DNA from: Quadrisphaera sp.
GTDB lineage: Bacteria; Actinomycetota; Actinomycetes; Actinomycetales; Quadrisphaeraceae
Assembly: GCA_029258695.1 (NCBI GenBank)
Contig: JARIBR010000052.1
Coordinates: 1 to 16,841, forward strand
DNA length: 16,841 nt
Direction: 5' to 3'
Shown one piece after another: positions 8,851 through 15,750 of this stretch; position 1 is the first letter of the stretch; the number at the start of each line of letters is the position of its first letter. Both the position numbers and the translations under genes were made by a program. The notes beneath the pieces are model-generated. The model searched no databases, had not been told where the DNA came from, and was given only the letters and a program-made list of their open reading frames with translations.

Positions 8851-9584
8851 GCTCCGCCGAGGAGCGTGCCGATGCCGAACGTCACGGCCATCGCGAGCAG
8901 CCCGACCACCACGTTGCGCACCACCGCGGGGCGCGCGGGGGCGTCACCCAGGCGGGCGCTGGCCCACCCGGTGAGGGTCAGCGCCGCCGTGACGGCGACG
9001 AGGGTGACGGGCACGCGGGCGCTGACCGGAGGGAGGGAGATCGCGAGCAGCGGGAGCAGGGCCCCGAGGACGAACGCCAGCATCGACGTGATGGCCGCCT
9101 GCCACGGGTTCGACCGCTCGTAGGGGTCGATGCCCAGCTCGATCTCCGCGTGAGCGGCCAGGGCGTCGCGCGCCGTGAGCTCGACGGCCACCTCGTGGGC
9201 GAGGGACGCCGGAAGCCCCCGATCGCGGTAGAGACCGGCGAGCTCCTCGAGCTCGACGTCCGGCATCGTCTCCAGCTCGGCGCGCTCCTTCGCGAGAGCG
9301 GCAGACTCGGTGTCGGCCTGCGTGGAGACCGAGACGTACTCACCGCCGCCCATCGACAGCGCACCGGCGACCATCGCGGCGACCCCCGCGACGAGCACGG
9401 CGCCGGGGCCGGGGGTGGCGCCCGCGACGCCGACGACGATCCCGGCGGTGGAGATGATGCCGTCGTTGGCGCCGAGCACCCCGGCGCGCAACCAGTTCAG
9501 GCGTGAGCCCAGCGAGGCCGTGTGAGCCTCCTCCGGGTGGGTGATCGCCCGGGGCGGGACGGCTGGGTCGCTCTCGTGGCTCAC
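8844..9584 (-). CDS. VIT/CCC1-family divalent metal transporter
   Basis: This is an integral membrane protein related to plant VIT1 and yeast Ccc1, which move Fe2+ or Mn2+ out of the cytosol. With the GTG start chosen it has 246 residues. Helix 1 contains NWLRAGVLGANDGIISTAG, the family hallmark. Helix 2 ends in the conserved SMGGGEYVSVSTQAD. A Glu-rich cytosolic segment (KERAELE through AHAEIELGIDPYE) matches the metal-binding region. Three more helices follow (LAFVLGALLPLLA, TLVAVTAALTLTG, VVVGLLAMAVTFGIG). The start is uncertain: a GTG at 9662 would add 26 unrelated-looking residues. GTG 9584 is preferred because a -10-like CATCCT ends 6 bases before it. It is divergent from the Nudix gene and convergent with ald. 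Confidence 0.92.
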   Translation of the reverse strand: MSHESDPAVPPRAITHPEEAHTASLGSRLNWLRAGVLGANDGIISTAGIVVGVAGATPGPGAVLVAGVAAMVAGALSMGGGEYVSVSTQADTESAALAKERAELETMPDVELEELAGLYRDRGLPASLAHEVAVELTARDALAAHAEIELGIDPYERSNPWQAAITSMLAFVLGALLPLLAISLPPVSARVPVTLVAVTAALTLTGWASARLGDAPARPAVVRNVVVGLLAMAVTFGIGTLLGGAV

Positions 9585-9590
9585 CGTCGC

Positions 9591-9596
9591 AGGATG
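9591..9596 (-). promoter_or_regulatory. Candidate -10 for the VIT-family gene
   Basis: On the - strand CATCCT is followed by six bases (GCGACG) and then the GTG at 9584. This is the same spacing seen at other leaderless-looking starts here. No Shine-Dalgarno sequence precedes the GTG. No -35 is obvious. Confidence 0.25.
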
Positions 9597-9685
9597 GGTC
9601 GCCCCGTGCGTCCGCGCAACGCAGGGGAGGCTCCGCTGGGTGGTGCGGCGACGCTCCCGCACCTCCGGCGCAGCAGTCCTCCACC

Positions 9686-9694
9686 TGGCAGGGT
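9686..9694 (+). promoter_or_regulatory. Candidate extended -10 for the Nudix gene
   Basis: TGG-CAGGGT is followed by six bases and the GTG at 9701. It resembles the TGG-CAGCAT-N6-ATG arrangement at ald. The overlapping GGGTGGGA could instead act as a weak ribosome-binding site, so the leaderless reading is tentative. Confidence 0.3.
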
Positions 9695-9700
9695 GGGACC

Positions 9701-10183
9701 GTGCTCGTGGTGGGAGCGGCGATCGTCGACGACCTGGTCCGGCCCACCCGCCTGCTCGCCGCCCGCCGGACGGGCCCTCCTGCGCTCGCCGGTGGCTGGG
9801 AGCTGCCCGGTGGGAAGCTGCAGCGCGGGGAGGACCCCCGGGACGCGCTGCGCCGTGAGCTCGACGAGGAGCTGTCGATCGCCGTGGAGCTCGGCGACGA
9901 GGTGCTGCGCGAGGTCACCGGCGACGAGGAGGTGAGCGGGCCTCCCGACGACGCGTGGGCCGGGGCGTGGCCGCTGCCGACGCTCGCCGGTTCCTCGGCG
10001 CCCGGGTCCGCGCGGGGGTGGATGCGCGTGTGGCTGGCGCGCGCGCTCACCGAGCCGTCGGCCGGTCCCGACCACGACGCCTTGCGCTGGCTCGGGCCGG
10101 GGCAGTGGTCCGACGTCGACTGGCTGGCGGTGGACCGTCCGATCGTGCGGCGGCTGGAGGCCGGCGTCCGCGACGAGGGGTGA
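9701..10183 (+). CDS. Nudix hydrolase, MutT-like
   Basis: This is a 160-residue soluble pyrophosphohydrolase. The Nudix box runs from G38 to I60: G-x5-E44-x7-R52-E53-L54-x-E56-E57-L58-S59-I60, including the sequence GGKLQRGEDPRDALRRELDEEL. The metal-binding glutamates are present; the usual Gly after EEL is Ser. The N-terminal VVGAAIVDD strand and WELPGGK are typical of MutT-like (d)NTP pyrophosphatases that remove damaged or excess nucleotides. The exact substrate cannot be read from sequence. The GTG start gives a standard N terminus. The gene is divergent from the VIT-family gene with 116 bases between starts, and ends 30 bases before lutA. No functional link to lactate use is implied. Confidence 0.93.
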   Translation: MLVVGAAIVDDLVRPTRLLAARRTGPPALAGGWELPGGKLQRGEDPRDALRRELDEELSIAVELGDEVLREVTGDEEVSGPPDDAWAGAWPLPTLAGSSAPGSARGWMRVWLARALTEPSAGPDHDALRWLGPGQWSDVDWLAVDRPIVRRLEAGVRDEG

Positions 10184-10199
10184 CGCGGCCGGCCCGCTG

Positions 10200-10208
10200 T
10201 GCAAGAGT
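10200..10208 (+). promoter_or_regulatory. Candidate extended -10 for the lut operon
   Basis: TGC-AAGAGT ends 5 bases before the ATG at 10214, and the bases just before the ATG contain no Shine-Dalgarno sequence. This fits a leaderless lutA start within the 30-base gap after the Nudix gene. No operator-like repeat for a LutR-type regulator was seen. Confidence 0.3.
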
Positions 10209-10213
10209 GACCC

Positions 10214-11026
10214 ATGAGGATCGCCCTGCTCGCCACCTGCCTCGGGGACGCGATGTTCCCCCGCGTCGTGCAGGCCACCACCGAGCTGCTCGAGCGTCTC
10301 GGTCACGAGGTGATCTTCCCCTCCGCCCAGACCTGCTGCGGGCAGATGCACGTCAACACCGGGTACCTCGACCAGGCGCTGCCCCTGGTCCGCCACCACG
10401 TGGACGTCTTCGGCCCCGTCGCCGACGGCACGTGGGACGCGGTGGTGGCCCCCTCGGGCTCGTGCACCGGGTGCGTCCGCCACCAGCACGCGATGGTGGC
10501 CCGCCGCGCCGGTGACGAGGTGCTGGCCCAGCGTGCCGAGGCCGTGGCGGCCCGGACCTTCGAGCTGTCCGAGCTGCTCGTCGACGTCCTCGGCGTCACC
10601 GACGTGGGGGCCTACTACCCGCACCGCGTCACCTACCACCCGACGTGCCACTCGTTGCGGATGCTGAGGGTCGGCGACAAGCCGCTGTCCCTGCTGCGTG
10701 CGGTGCGGGGCCTGGAGCTCGTCGACCTCCCCGACGCGGAGGTCTGCTGCGGCTTCGGCGGCACCTTCGCGATCAAGAACGCCGACACGTCCACCGCGAT
10801 GCTGGCGGACAAGATGGCGAACGTGCTGGCCAGCGACGCGGAGGTCTGCAGCGCCGGCGACTCCTCGTGCCTCATGCACATCGGCGGGGGCCTGGGGCGG
10901 CTGCGGACGGGGGTGAGGACGGTACACCTGGCCGAGATCCTCGCCTCGACGGCGCAGGCTCCGGTGCGAGAGCAGGCCCCGCGCAGCGAGCGCGAGGGCG
11001 CGTCGACGGAGGAGGCACCGCTGTGA
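10214..11026 (+). CDS. lutA: L-lactate oxidation complex subunit, Fe-S/CCG-domain protein
   Basis: LutA is one of three proteins that oxidise L-lactate to pyruvate in bacteria with LutABC. This 270-residue protein has two CCG-type cysteine-rich domains. The first includes LLATCLGD, then QTCCGQMH and SGSCTGC. The second includes YHPTCHS, EVCCGFGG and GDSSCLMH. These cysteines are expected to bind the iron-sulfur or CCG cofactor centre. The ATG gives the typical MRIALLATCL start. The last 25 or so residues, rich in Arg/Glu, are poorly conserved. The stop overlaps the GTG of lutB (GTGA at 11023-11026), and GGAGGAGG inside the lutA end serves as the lutB ribosome-binding site. Confidence 0.95.
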   Translation: MRIALLATCLGDAMFPRVVQATTELLERLGHEVIFPSAQTCCGQMHVNTGYLDQALPLVRHHVDVFGPVADGTWDAVVAPSGSCTGCVRHQHAMVARRAGDEVLAQRAEAVAARTFELSELLVDVLGVTDVGAYYPHRVTYHPTCHSLRMLRVGDKPLSLLRAVRGLELVDLPDAEVCCGFGGTFAIKNADTSTAMLADKMANVLASDAEVCSAGDSSCLMHIGGGLGRLRTGVRTVHLAEILASTAQAPVREQAPRSEREGASTEEAPL

Positions 11027-12537
11027 CCACGACCGACCTACCCACCCCCACGGTGAGGGGCGCCGTCCACGCCCCCGCCGGCGTGGGGCACCTGCGCGGG
11101 GAGGAGTCCTTCCCGCGGGCGGCGCGCGGGGCGCTCGCCGACACCCAGCTGCGCCGCAACCTCGGCAAGGCCACGTCGCTCATCCGCGCCAAGCGCGCGT
11201 CGGTGGTGGGCGAGGTCCCCGACTGGGAAGACCTGCGGGTCGCCGGCAGCACGATCAAGACCGACGTCATGGCGCGCCTGCCCGAGCTGCTGGTCGAGCT
11301 CGAGGAGAACGTGACCGCACGCGGCGGCACCGTGCACTGGGCCAGGGACGCCCAGGAGGCCAACGAGGTCATCGCCGGTCTCGTGCGGGCTGCCGGGGCG
11401 GACGCGGTGGTCAAGGTCAAGTCGATGGCCACCCAGGAGACCGGGCTCAACGAGCACCTCGAGGCAGCGGGGATCGCAGTCACGGAGACCGACCTCGCCG
11501 AGCTCATCGTCCAGCTGGGCGACGACCGCCCCAGTCACATCCTCGTCCCGGCGATCCACAAGAACCGCGCGGAGATCCGCGAGACGTTCCTCGCCGAGAT
11601 GCCGGGCGTCGACCCGGACCTGACCGACGACCCGGCCCGGCTCGCCGAGGCGGCCCGGAGCCACCTGCGGGCGAAGTTCCTCTCCGCGCAGGTGGCGGTC
11701 AGCGGCGCCAACTTCGCCGTCGCCGACACCGGGACGCTCGCCGTCGTGGAGTCCGAGGGCAACGGGCGGATGTGCCTGACGCTGCCGAGGACGCTCATCA
11801 CCCTCATGGGCGTGGAGAAGGTGGTTCCCACCTGGTCCGACCTCGAGGTCTTCCTCCAGCTGCTGCCGCGCAGCTCGACCGGGGAGCGGATGAACCCCTA
11901 CACGTCCACGTGGACGGGCGTGACGCCCGACGACGGGCCGCAGGAGTTCCACCTGGTGCTCCTCGACAACGGTCGCAGCGCGGTGCTCGCCGACGAGGCC
12001 GGACGTTCGGCGCTGCACTGCATCCGCTGCTCGGCGTGCCTGAACGTCTGCCCGGTCTACGAGCGGGCCGGCGGTCACGCCTACGGGTCGGTGTACCCGG
12101 GGCCCATCGGGGCGGTGCTCTCCCCGATGATGACCGGCATCTCCGGCCCCGACGACCCCAACGCCTCGTTGCCCTACGCCTCGACGCTGTGCGGGGCGTG
12201 CTTCGACGCCTGCCCGGTGCGCATCGACATCCCGAACCTCCTCGTCCAGCAGCGCGCCGCGTCGGTGGCCTCCCACGAGAAGCCCACCGCGCAGGACCTG
12301 GCCATGGCCGCCGCCGCGCAGGCCATGGCCGGTCCCCGGCGCTTCGCCGCCGCCGAACTAGGCCTGAAGCCTCTGCGGGCCCTCGCCGGGTCGAAGGGAC
12401 GCATCACCGCCCTGCCGTGGCCCGCCTCGCGGTGGACCGCCGCCCGGGACGTGCCGTCCCCGCCCGAGGAGACGTTCCGGCAGTGGTGGACGCGGACCCG
12501 TGGTCCCGGTGGGGCGAGCGCTGGTGACGCGTCATGA
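11023..12537 (+). CDS. lutB: L-lactate oxidation iron-sulfur protein
   Basis: This 504-residue LutB has an N-terminal LUD-type domain (for example DAVVKVKSMATQETGLNEHL and ANFAVADTGTLAVVESEGN) followed by a ferredoxin-like domain. That domain has two 4Fe-4S cysteine sets: CIRCSACLNVCP from residue 333 and CGACFDACPVRIDIP from residue 390. It is expected to pass electrons from lactate oxidation within the LutABC complex. GTG 11023 is chosen because a strong GGAGGAGG (11008-11015) precedes it by 7 bases and it overlaps the lutA stop. An extension to an upstream in-frame start would lie wholly inside lutA. The stop overlaps the lutC start (ATGA at 12534-12537). Confidence 0.96.
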   Translation: MTTTDLPTPTVRGAVHAPAGVGHLRGEESFPRAARGALADTQLRRNLGKATSLIRAKRASVVGEVPDWEDLRVAGSTIKTDVMARLPELLVELEENVTARGGTVHWARDAQEANEVIAGLVRAAGADAVVKVKSMATQETGLNEHLEAAGIAVTETDLAELIVQLGDDRPSHILVPAIHKNRAEIRETFLAEMPGVDPDLTDDPARLAEAARSHLRAKFLSAQVAVSGANFAVADTGTLAVVESEGNGRMCLTLPRTLITLMGVEKVVPTWSDLEVFLQLLPRSSTGERMNPYTSTWTGVTPDDGPQEFHLVLLDNGRSAVLADEAGRSALHCIRCSACLNVCPVYERAGGHAYGSVYPGPIGAVLSPMMTGISGPDDPNASLPYASTLCGACFDACPVRIDIPNLLVQQRAASVASHEKPTAQDLAMAAAAQAMAGPRRFAAAELGLKPLRALAGSKGRITALPWPASRWTAARDVPSPPEETFRQWWTRTRGPGGASAGDAS

Positions 12538-13193
12538 GCGCCCGGGAGGAGGTGCTCACGCGGCTGCGCGACGCCCGCGACGCCGGCGCACCCCGCGGCG
12601 GGACGCCCGCAGCGTCGCCGCGCGAGTACCTGCGGCGCGGCGAGCACGACCCCGGCAGCCCGGGTGCGCTCGACCTGCTGGTGGAGCGGATCGAGGACTA
12701 CCGGGCCACCGTCACGCGCGTGGACGGCGTCGCGGGCATCGCGGAGGTGGTGGCGGGCCTGCTCGACGGCGCTGACCGGGTGGCGACGCCGCCCGGCCTC
12801 GAGCCGCGCTGGCTCGGCGGCGGCCGGTCCGTCGGCAGCGGCGTCGACGTCGTGCGCGACGGCGACCCCGACCTGCTCGACCCCGACCGGCTCGACGACG
12901 TCGACGCCGTCGTCACCGGCTGCGCCGTGGCGATCGCCGAGACCGGCACGCTGGTCCTCGACGCCGGTGACCCCGCCCAAGGACGACGGCTCCTGACCCT
13001 GGTCCCCGACCACCACGTCTGCGTGGTGCTCGCCGCCGACGTCGTGGGGACCGTCCCCGAGGCCTTGGCACGGCTGGACCCGACGCACCCGCTGACCTTC
13101 GTCTCGGGCCCGAGCGCGACGTCCGACATCGAGCTGGAGCGTGTCGAGGGCGTGCACGGCCCGCGGCGCCTCGATGTCGTCCTCGTGGAGTGA
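12534..13193 (+). CDS. lutC: Lactate utilization protein C (LUD domain)
   Basis: This 219-residue protein completes the lutABC operon; LutC is required with LutA and LutB for growth on lactate in Bacillus subtilis. It is a single LUD-domain protein. Diagnostic segments are AVAIAETGTLVLDAG in the middle, LTLVPDHHVCVV, and the C-terminal LTFVSGPSATSDIELERVEGVHGPR. The length fits LutC. Translation is probably coupled to lutB through the ATGA overlap, as only a weak ribosome-binding site is seen. The gene ends 48 bases before the convergent mazF-like gene, with a palindrome between. Confidence 0.95.
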   Translation: MSAREEVLTRLRDARDAGAPRGGTPAASPREYLRRGEHDPGSPGALDLLVERIEDYRATVTRVDGVAGIAEVVAGLLDGADRVATPPGLEPRWLGGGRSVGSGVDVVRDGDPDLLDPDRLDDVDAVVTGCAVAIAETGTLVLDAGDPAQGRRLLTLVPDHHVCVVLAADVVGTVPEALARLDPTHPLTFVSGPSATSDIELERVEGVHGPRRLDVVLVE

Positions 13194-13220
13194 CCGAGCG
13201 CAGCGGCGCCCTCGGCGGGA

Positions 13221-13242
13221 ACCGCACAGGATCCGGTGCGGT
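13221..13242. terminator. 22-base near-perfect palindrome between lutC and mazF
   Basis: ACCGCAC and GTGCGGT flank a central GGATCC, with one mismatched pair (13228/13235). It starts 28 bases after the lutC stop and its last base touches the mazF stop on the other strand. The position between convergent genes suggests a bidirectional terminator or mRNA 3'-end structure, as at 8722-8747. There is no T-run. Confidence 0.45.
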
Positions 13243-13574
13243 CAGAGCGCGAGGTTCGTGCGCAACCGGCTCTCGACGGCTATCAGCGCCATGACGTCCA
13301 GGTGGCCGACGACCGCCAGCACGCGCCGGGTGCTGAGGGTGCGCACCTGCTCGGTCTGGACGTAGGAGACCTCGCGCAGCCCTGACTGCGCCGGCTCGAC
13401 CTCCACGTGGCTCGGCCAGCCGTGCGGGGTGCGGGTGATGGCACAGGCGACGACCAGTCCGGTCGCGGCCAGGCGGTCGTGCGAGACGACCACGGCTGGC
13501 CGCTCATAGCCGGCCTCGTGCCCGATCGGCACGCTCAGGTCGACTCGGACGACGTCACCGCGCGACAGGGTCAC
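13242..13574 (-). CDS. MazF/PemK-family mRNA interferase toxin
   Basis: This 110-residue protein belongs to the MazF/PemK type II toxins, endoribonucleases that cut mRNA and arrest growth. The N-terminal RGDVVRVDL (residues 5-13), ERPAVVVSHD (24-33), and the following VACAITRTP strand match the fold, with Arg25 and the Ile-Thr segment in the expected catalytic area. It starts with GTG; GTGA overlaps the antitoxin stop (13571-13574), giving coupled translation from one mRNA. The antitoxin precedes the toxin, as is usual. No truncation is seen. The target RNA sequence cannot be predicted. Confidence 0.92.
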   Translation of the reverse strand: MTLSRGDVVRVDLSVPIGHEAGYERPAVVVSHDRLAATGLVVACAITRTPHGWPSHVEVEPAQSGLREVSYVQTEQVRTLSTRRVLAVVGHLDVMALIAVESRLRTNLAL

Positions 13575-13810
13575 CGTCTCGGTGCGCCGTCAGCAGCCGC
13601 GGCACGGTCCCACAGCGCGCCCTCGGCCTCTCGCTCCTCACGCCGCTCGGGGGTCTCCCGCCGGGCGGCGTCGGCCATGCGTGCCCAGTAGAGGGCGTCG
13701 AGCGCCTCGCGCACCACGCTGTCCGTCGACCTGCCGTCGCTGACGCGCAGCGCGGCGATGCGTTGGGCCGTCTCCGTGGTGAGCCGTACGGTCGTGGTGC
13801 CGGTAGACAT
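13571..13810 (-). CDS. Ribbon-helix-helix antitoxin partner of MazF
   Basis: This 79-residue protein is probably the DNA-binding antitoxin that neutralises the adjacent MazF-like toxin and represses their shared promoter. The N-terminal TTTVRLTTETAQRIAALR reads as the beta strand and first helix of an MetJ/Arc-type ribbon-helix-helix domain. RSTDSVVREALDALYWARM is the second helix. The C-terminal half is highly charged (RRETPERREEREAEG), as expected of a flexible toxin-binding tail. ATG 13810 lies 6 bases after a -10-like TAGAGT, with no Shine-Dalgarno sequence, so the mRNA may be leaderless. Identification rests on the fold pattern plus the linked toxin. Confidence 0.88.
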   Translation of the reverse strand: MSTGTTTVRLTTETAQRIAALRVSDGRSTDSVVREALDALYWARMADAARRETPERREEREAEGALWDRAAAADGAPRR

Positions 13811-13812
13811 CA

Positions 13813-13847
13813 GTGAACTCTATCGATGTAGACCGTTCACGTCTACA
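13813..13847. promoter_or_regulatory. Nested inverted repeats, probable antitoxin operator
   Basis: TGTAGAC-N7-GTCTACA (13827-13847) is a perfect 21-base inverted repeat covering the -35 and spacer. A second one, GTGAAC (13813-13818) with GTTCAC (13835-13840), interlocks with it and covers the -10. A further GTAGAC half-site lies at 13803-13808 inside the start of the antitoxin gene. This fits autoregulation by the ribbon-helix-helix antitoxin, which typically binds repeated half-sites at its own promoter. Confidence 0.55.
13817..13845 (-). promoter_or_regulatory. Candidate promoter of the antitoxin-toxin operon
   Basis: On the - strand, TAGACG (13845-13840) and TAGAGT (13822-13817) are separated by 17 bases and match TTGACA and TATAAT at 4 and 4 positions. 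The -10 ends 6 bases before the antitoxin ATG, placing the predicted transcription start at or next to it. Confidence 0.45.
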
Positions 13848-14095
13848 CGCTCGAGCGGGGAGGCGGTGCGGTGCTCGCCCGTCGAGCGGGGGCCGGTGCG
13901 GCTCCTCGCGGGGCGTCGCGTGCCTGAGGTCCCCGCTCGGTGCAGGGACCCATGGCAGAGCCCCACCGGCAGGTCGTCATGCCCGTCACCGCGATGTCGT
14001 CGCGCACCGGACGCTCATGGCAGCGGTGGAAGCAGCTGCGACGAGGTCGGCGCGACCGCACCGCCACCGTCGTACCGCTCAGACTTACTGCAACA
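13848..14095. other. Divergent intergenic region with no recognisable gene
   Basis: This stretch lies between the antitoxin promoter and the DUF262 gene. The frame of the DUF262 gene is open upstream to 13940, but that extra translation is Arg-rich and resembles nothing I recognise. A weak -10-like CAGACT (14080-14085) ends 10 bases before the GTG at 14096. No HipB-like helix-turn-helix gene, RNA gene or clear operator was seen. Confidence 0.4.
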
Positions 14096-15750
14096 GTGAC
14101 TGGCCTGCGCACCCGACCGTCCGCAGAGACCTTCCCGCTGGAGGACCTCGTCGCCCTCGCCCGCGAGGGGAGCATCAGGGTTCCGGCCTTTCAGCGGGGT
14201 CTGAAGTGAGACCGGCGTGACGTGGTCCTCCTCTTCGACTCCGTGCTCAAGGGATTCCCGGTGGGGAGCCTCCTGCTGTGGCAGCGGAGCGCGCCGGCAG
14301 AGCAGGTGATCCTCGGGCCGCTGAGGATCGACGCGCCGGCGGGCTCGGCCTACTACGTCGTCGACGGTCAGCAGCGCATCACCGCCCTCGCGGCGGCGCT
14401 GACCGAGGCAGGGGCCGCCCACGCCAGCTTCGCCGTCGGCTACGACCTCGACGACGACGCCTTCACCGGGCGGCCCGGACATCCGAGCGACACGTGGGTG
14501 CCCGCGCCCGTGCTCTTTGACGGAAGCGCTCTGCTCACGTGGTTCCGTGACCGACCCGAACTTATGGACCGGTTCGACGGCGCTGCCTCTGCCGCCAAGA
14601 CCCTACGTGATCTTCGCCTGCCGGCGTATGTCGTGAAACAAGATGATGAGGAAGTGCTCCGCAGCATCTTCGACCGGAGGACAATGCTGGCAAGAAATTG
14701 GATCGCGGAGAGGTGTTCGAGGCCCTGCACGGTGCTACCGTGGCAGTCGGCGACGTCTCGCCCCGATCCTTGGCCGAGGAAGTTCAGGCGAGGACAGGAT
14801 TTGGTACGTTCGACCAGCGGCTGGTCGCGCAGATCCTTCTCGCCCGGCGAGGCGCGGACGTCTCGCGTGAGATCCGCAACGAGTTCGAGCCCGCCGAAAA
14901 GGGGCGCGACGCCTTCGCGGCCCTCGAAAAGCCGGACGCCGCCTACCGGGGTGGAGCCGACGCCGCCGTCGCCGCGATCGGGTTCCTCGAGAACGTCGCC
15001 GGAGTTCCCCACCAGTCATTCCTGCCGAACCAATACCTGCTGGTGATGCTCGCCCGATTCCTGGCCCATCATCCCCACCCGTCCCCGAGGCACCAGCGGC
15101 TGTTGCGCCGGTTCTTCTGGCGCGCAGCCGTCATCGGCACGAACCTCGTGCCGCGAAGCACGACCGGGGTGAGCCGGATGGCGAACCGCAAGGTGCTGCC
15201 GGACGACGAGGTCGGGAGCGTCGAAGGTCTCATGGCCATGGTCGCCCGCCAGGCTCCCGCTTACCCTTCGGTCGAACCTTTCCGGGCCAACACGGCCGCG
15301 TCCAAGGTGCTCCTGTGCGCCATGTGGGCCTCCCATCCCCAGAGCCTCCACGACGCAGACGATGTGCAGCCGGAGGAGTTGCGTCGCGTGCTTGGCGACC
15401 GGCCGACGGCTGCCGACGTCGTCGTCCCCCTCATCCCTGGTCGTCGCGGAGGCCAAGAGCGCGTCGCCGGAAACAGGTTGCTGCTCGTGGCCGAGCGCGA
15501 CCGTGAGGGCGACGCCATCGACGCCCTGATGGCTGCTAGCCCCGCTGTCCTCGACTCTCACGCGATCGAGCCAGCCGACCTCGACGTTCTACGAGGACCG
15601 GAGCCTGGCCGCGTCACCGTGCGTCGATCGCAGAGGCTCGAGGCGGCACAGCGTGCATTCCTCGACCGCGTGTGCGAATGGGAGCAAGACGACGGTCCCA
15701 ACCTCGACATGCTGGTCGCGGACGCTGAGGCGGCCGATGTCGCTCGCTGA
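14096..15750 (+). pseudogene. DUF262 (ParB/GmrSD-N-like) protein gene with a nonsense codon and a frameshift
   Basis: DUF262 proteins have a ParB-like fold and occur as the N-terminal part of GmrSD-type restriction enzymes. Frame 14096-14206 reads ETFPLEDLVALAREGSIRVPAFQRGLK, then TGA (14207), then in the same frame DRRDVVLLFDSVLKGFPVGSLLLW. Family members have Trp at the TGA position. The hallmark DGQQR lies at 14363-14377 (residues 90-94). Near 14668 the frame changes: frame 2 ends ...VLRSIFDR and frame 1 continues DNAGKKLDRGEVFEAL, as expected if one base is missing. Frame 1 then runs to 15750 with a long helical region and no DUF1524 nuclease domain recognised. Restoring one base gives 552 codons. 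GTG 14096 is a tentative start. A sequencing error at both sites is possible. Confidence 0.85.

Noticed and set aside
8405..8974. + strand frame spanning the end of ald and the repeats, with a repeated DEVL-type peptide
   Set aside because: Its upstream part is the wrong frame of ald and its downstream part is antisense to the VIT gene. No start codon with a ribosome site lies at the repeats. The 14-residue periodicity follows from the 42-base repeat.
9585..9662. N-terminal extension of the VIT protein to the GTG at 9662
   Set aside because: The added 26 residues are Arg/Thr-rich and unlike the family N terminus. The GGAG before that GTG is directly adjacent to it, too close to serve as a ribosome-binding site.
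14207..14209. TGA as selenocysteine or recoded Trp codon
   Set aside because: No selenocysteine-insertion-like hairpin was recognised after it, and the many other genes end normally at TGA. A second lesion in the same gene favours decay.
14655..14700. Programmed -1 frameshift site
   Set aside because: No slippery heptamer of the X-XXY-YYZ type and no obvious downstream pseudoknot. A missing base explains the data more simply.
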